Assembly: GCA_933207985.1 (NCBI GenBank)
Contig: OW240921.1
Span: forward strand, 2,786,769 to 2,850,768
Length of the DNA: 64,000 bases
Origin: Pelobates cultripes
Lineage: Eukaryota > Chordata > Amphibia > Anura > Pelobatidae
Direction of reading: 5' to 3'
A program made the position numbers and the translations under genes. The notes under the pieces are model-generated. The model was not told the origin of the DNA, ran no database searches, and saw only the letters and a program-made list of their open reading frames with translations. Shown here in pieces: positions 63,880 through 64,000 of this stretch (its first letter is position 1; each line of letters starts with the position of its first letter).

Positions 63880-64000
63880 GTAACTTAGTTACATAGTTAC
63901 ACGGGCTGAAAAGAGTCCATCAAGTTCAGCCTTTCTCACATATGTTTTTTGCTGTTGATCCAAAAGAAGGCAAAAAAACCCAGTTTGAAGCACAATTTTG
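63880..64000. repeat. Unclassified interspersed repeat
   Basis: TTAGTTACATAGTTACACGG followed by GTCCATCAAGTTCAGCC is a motif I associate with a widespread repeat of fish and frogs. It is cut by the window end, and its family was not determined. Confidence 0.5.

Overview
The window looks like repeat-rich chromosomal DNA from a vertebrate, most likely a frog. Three things point that way. There are Ngaro-type tyrosine-recombinase retrotransposons, Penelope-like elements, CR1, L2 and Tx1/L1-type LINEs, sushi-type Ty3 elements, hAT transposons and long solo LTRs side by side. Coding sequence is sparse, and spliceosomal-type exon signals appear only at the far right. There is no operon structure. 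I found no rRNA or tRNA gene and no CRISPR array. Assembly gaps lie at 5002-5101, 16538-16637, 34297-34396 and 51231-51731. The species call is inference.

Left part (1-24.9 kb). A decayed, minus-strand Ty3/sushi element runs off the left edge (1-2897). An L1-type ORF2 3' end follows, split by a solo LTR (3053-3987). A decayed plus-strand Ngaro copy (5512-7430) is split by another solo LTR of the same family (5696-6502). Beside it lies an almost intact Ngaro element (7477-13704, minus) with gag, RT-RNase H and tyrosine recombinase in order and A1...B1-A2-B2 split direct repeats. Further right are a Penelope-like fragment, a TTAA-flanked element, an L1 ORF1 fragment, and two more Ngaro 3' halves (16638-18520 and 23212-24934) that carry an SGNH hydrolase after the recombinase.

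Middle (24.9-47.3 kb). This is a stack of dated insertions. A CR1 LINE (esterase domain at 28.8 kb, endonuclease at 31.1 and 36.6 kb, RT at 36.8 kb) was hit by a 1.7-kb non-autonomous hAT (29309-31006, 8-bp TSD) and by a full sushi-type Ty3 element (31201-36565) that appears to be self-primed. To its right is a four-deep nest: a family-A LTR fragment contains a family-B solo LTR (37636-44000), which contains a complete family-A LTR element (38133-43493), which contains another family-A solo LTR (41431-42589). The complete family-A element has a tRNA-Leu-like primer site, a polypurine tract and no pol. Its single long ORF is 626 codons and carries eight 16-residue repeats. A second non-autonomous hAT (44349-47291) holds one more family-A solo LTR and a 1.35-kb CA-rich array.

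Right part (47.3-64 kb). Non-autonomous DNA elements and foldbacks are followed by L1 endonuclease remains, an L2 LINE fragment inside a short hAT, and a striking 3.5-kb inverted repeat (56008-59532). Its two 1502-bp arms flank a 521-bp piece of a Penelope-like GIY-YIG endonuclease gene. The last 1.4 kb holds the only candidate host gene: a TATA box, a noncoding first exon, and a second exon encoding the start of a signal peptide. The gene continues beyond the window.

Apart from that gene start, the interest of the window lies in retroelement biology: priming mode, nested chronology, hammerhead-like motifs at Penelope ends, and accessory ORFs.
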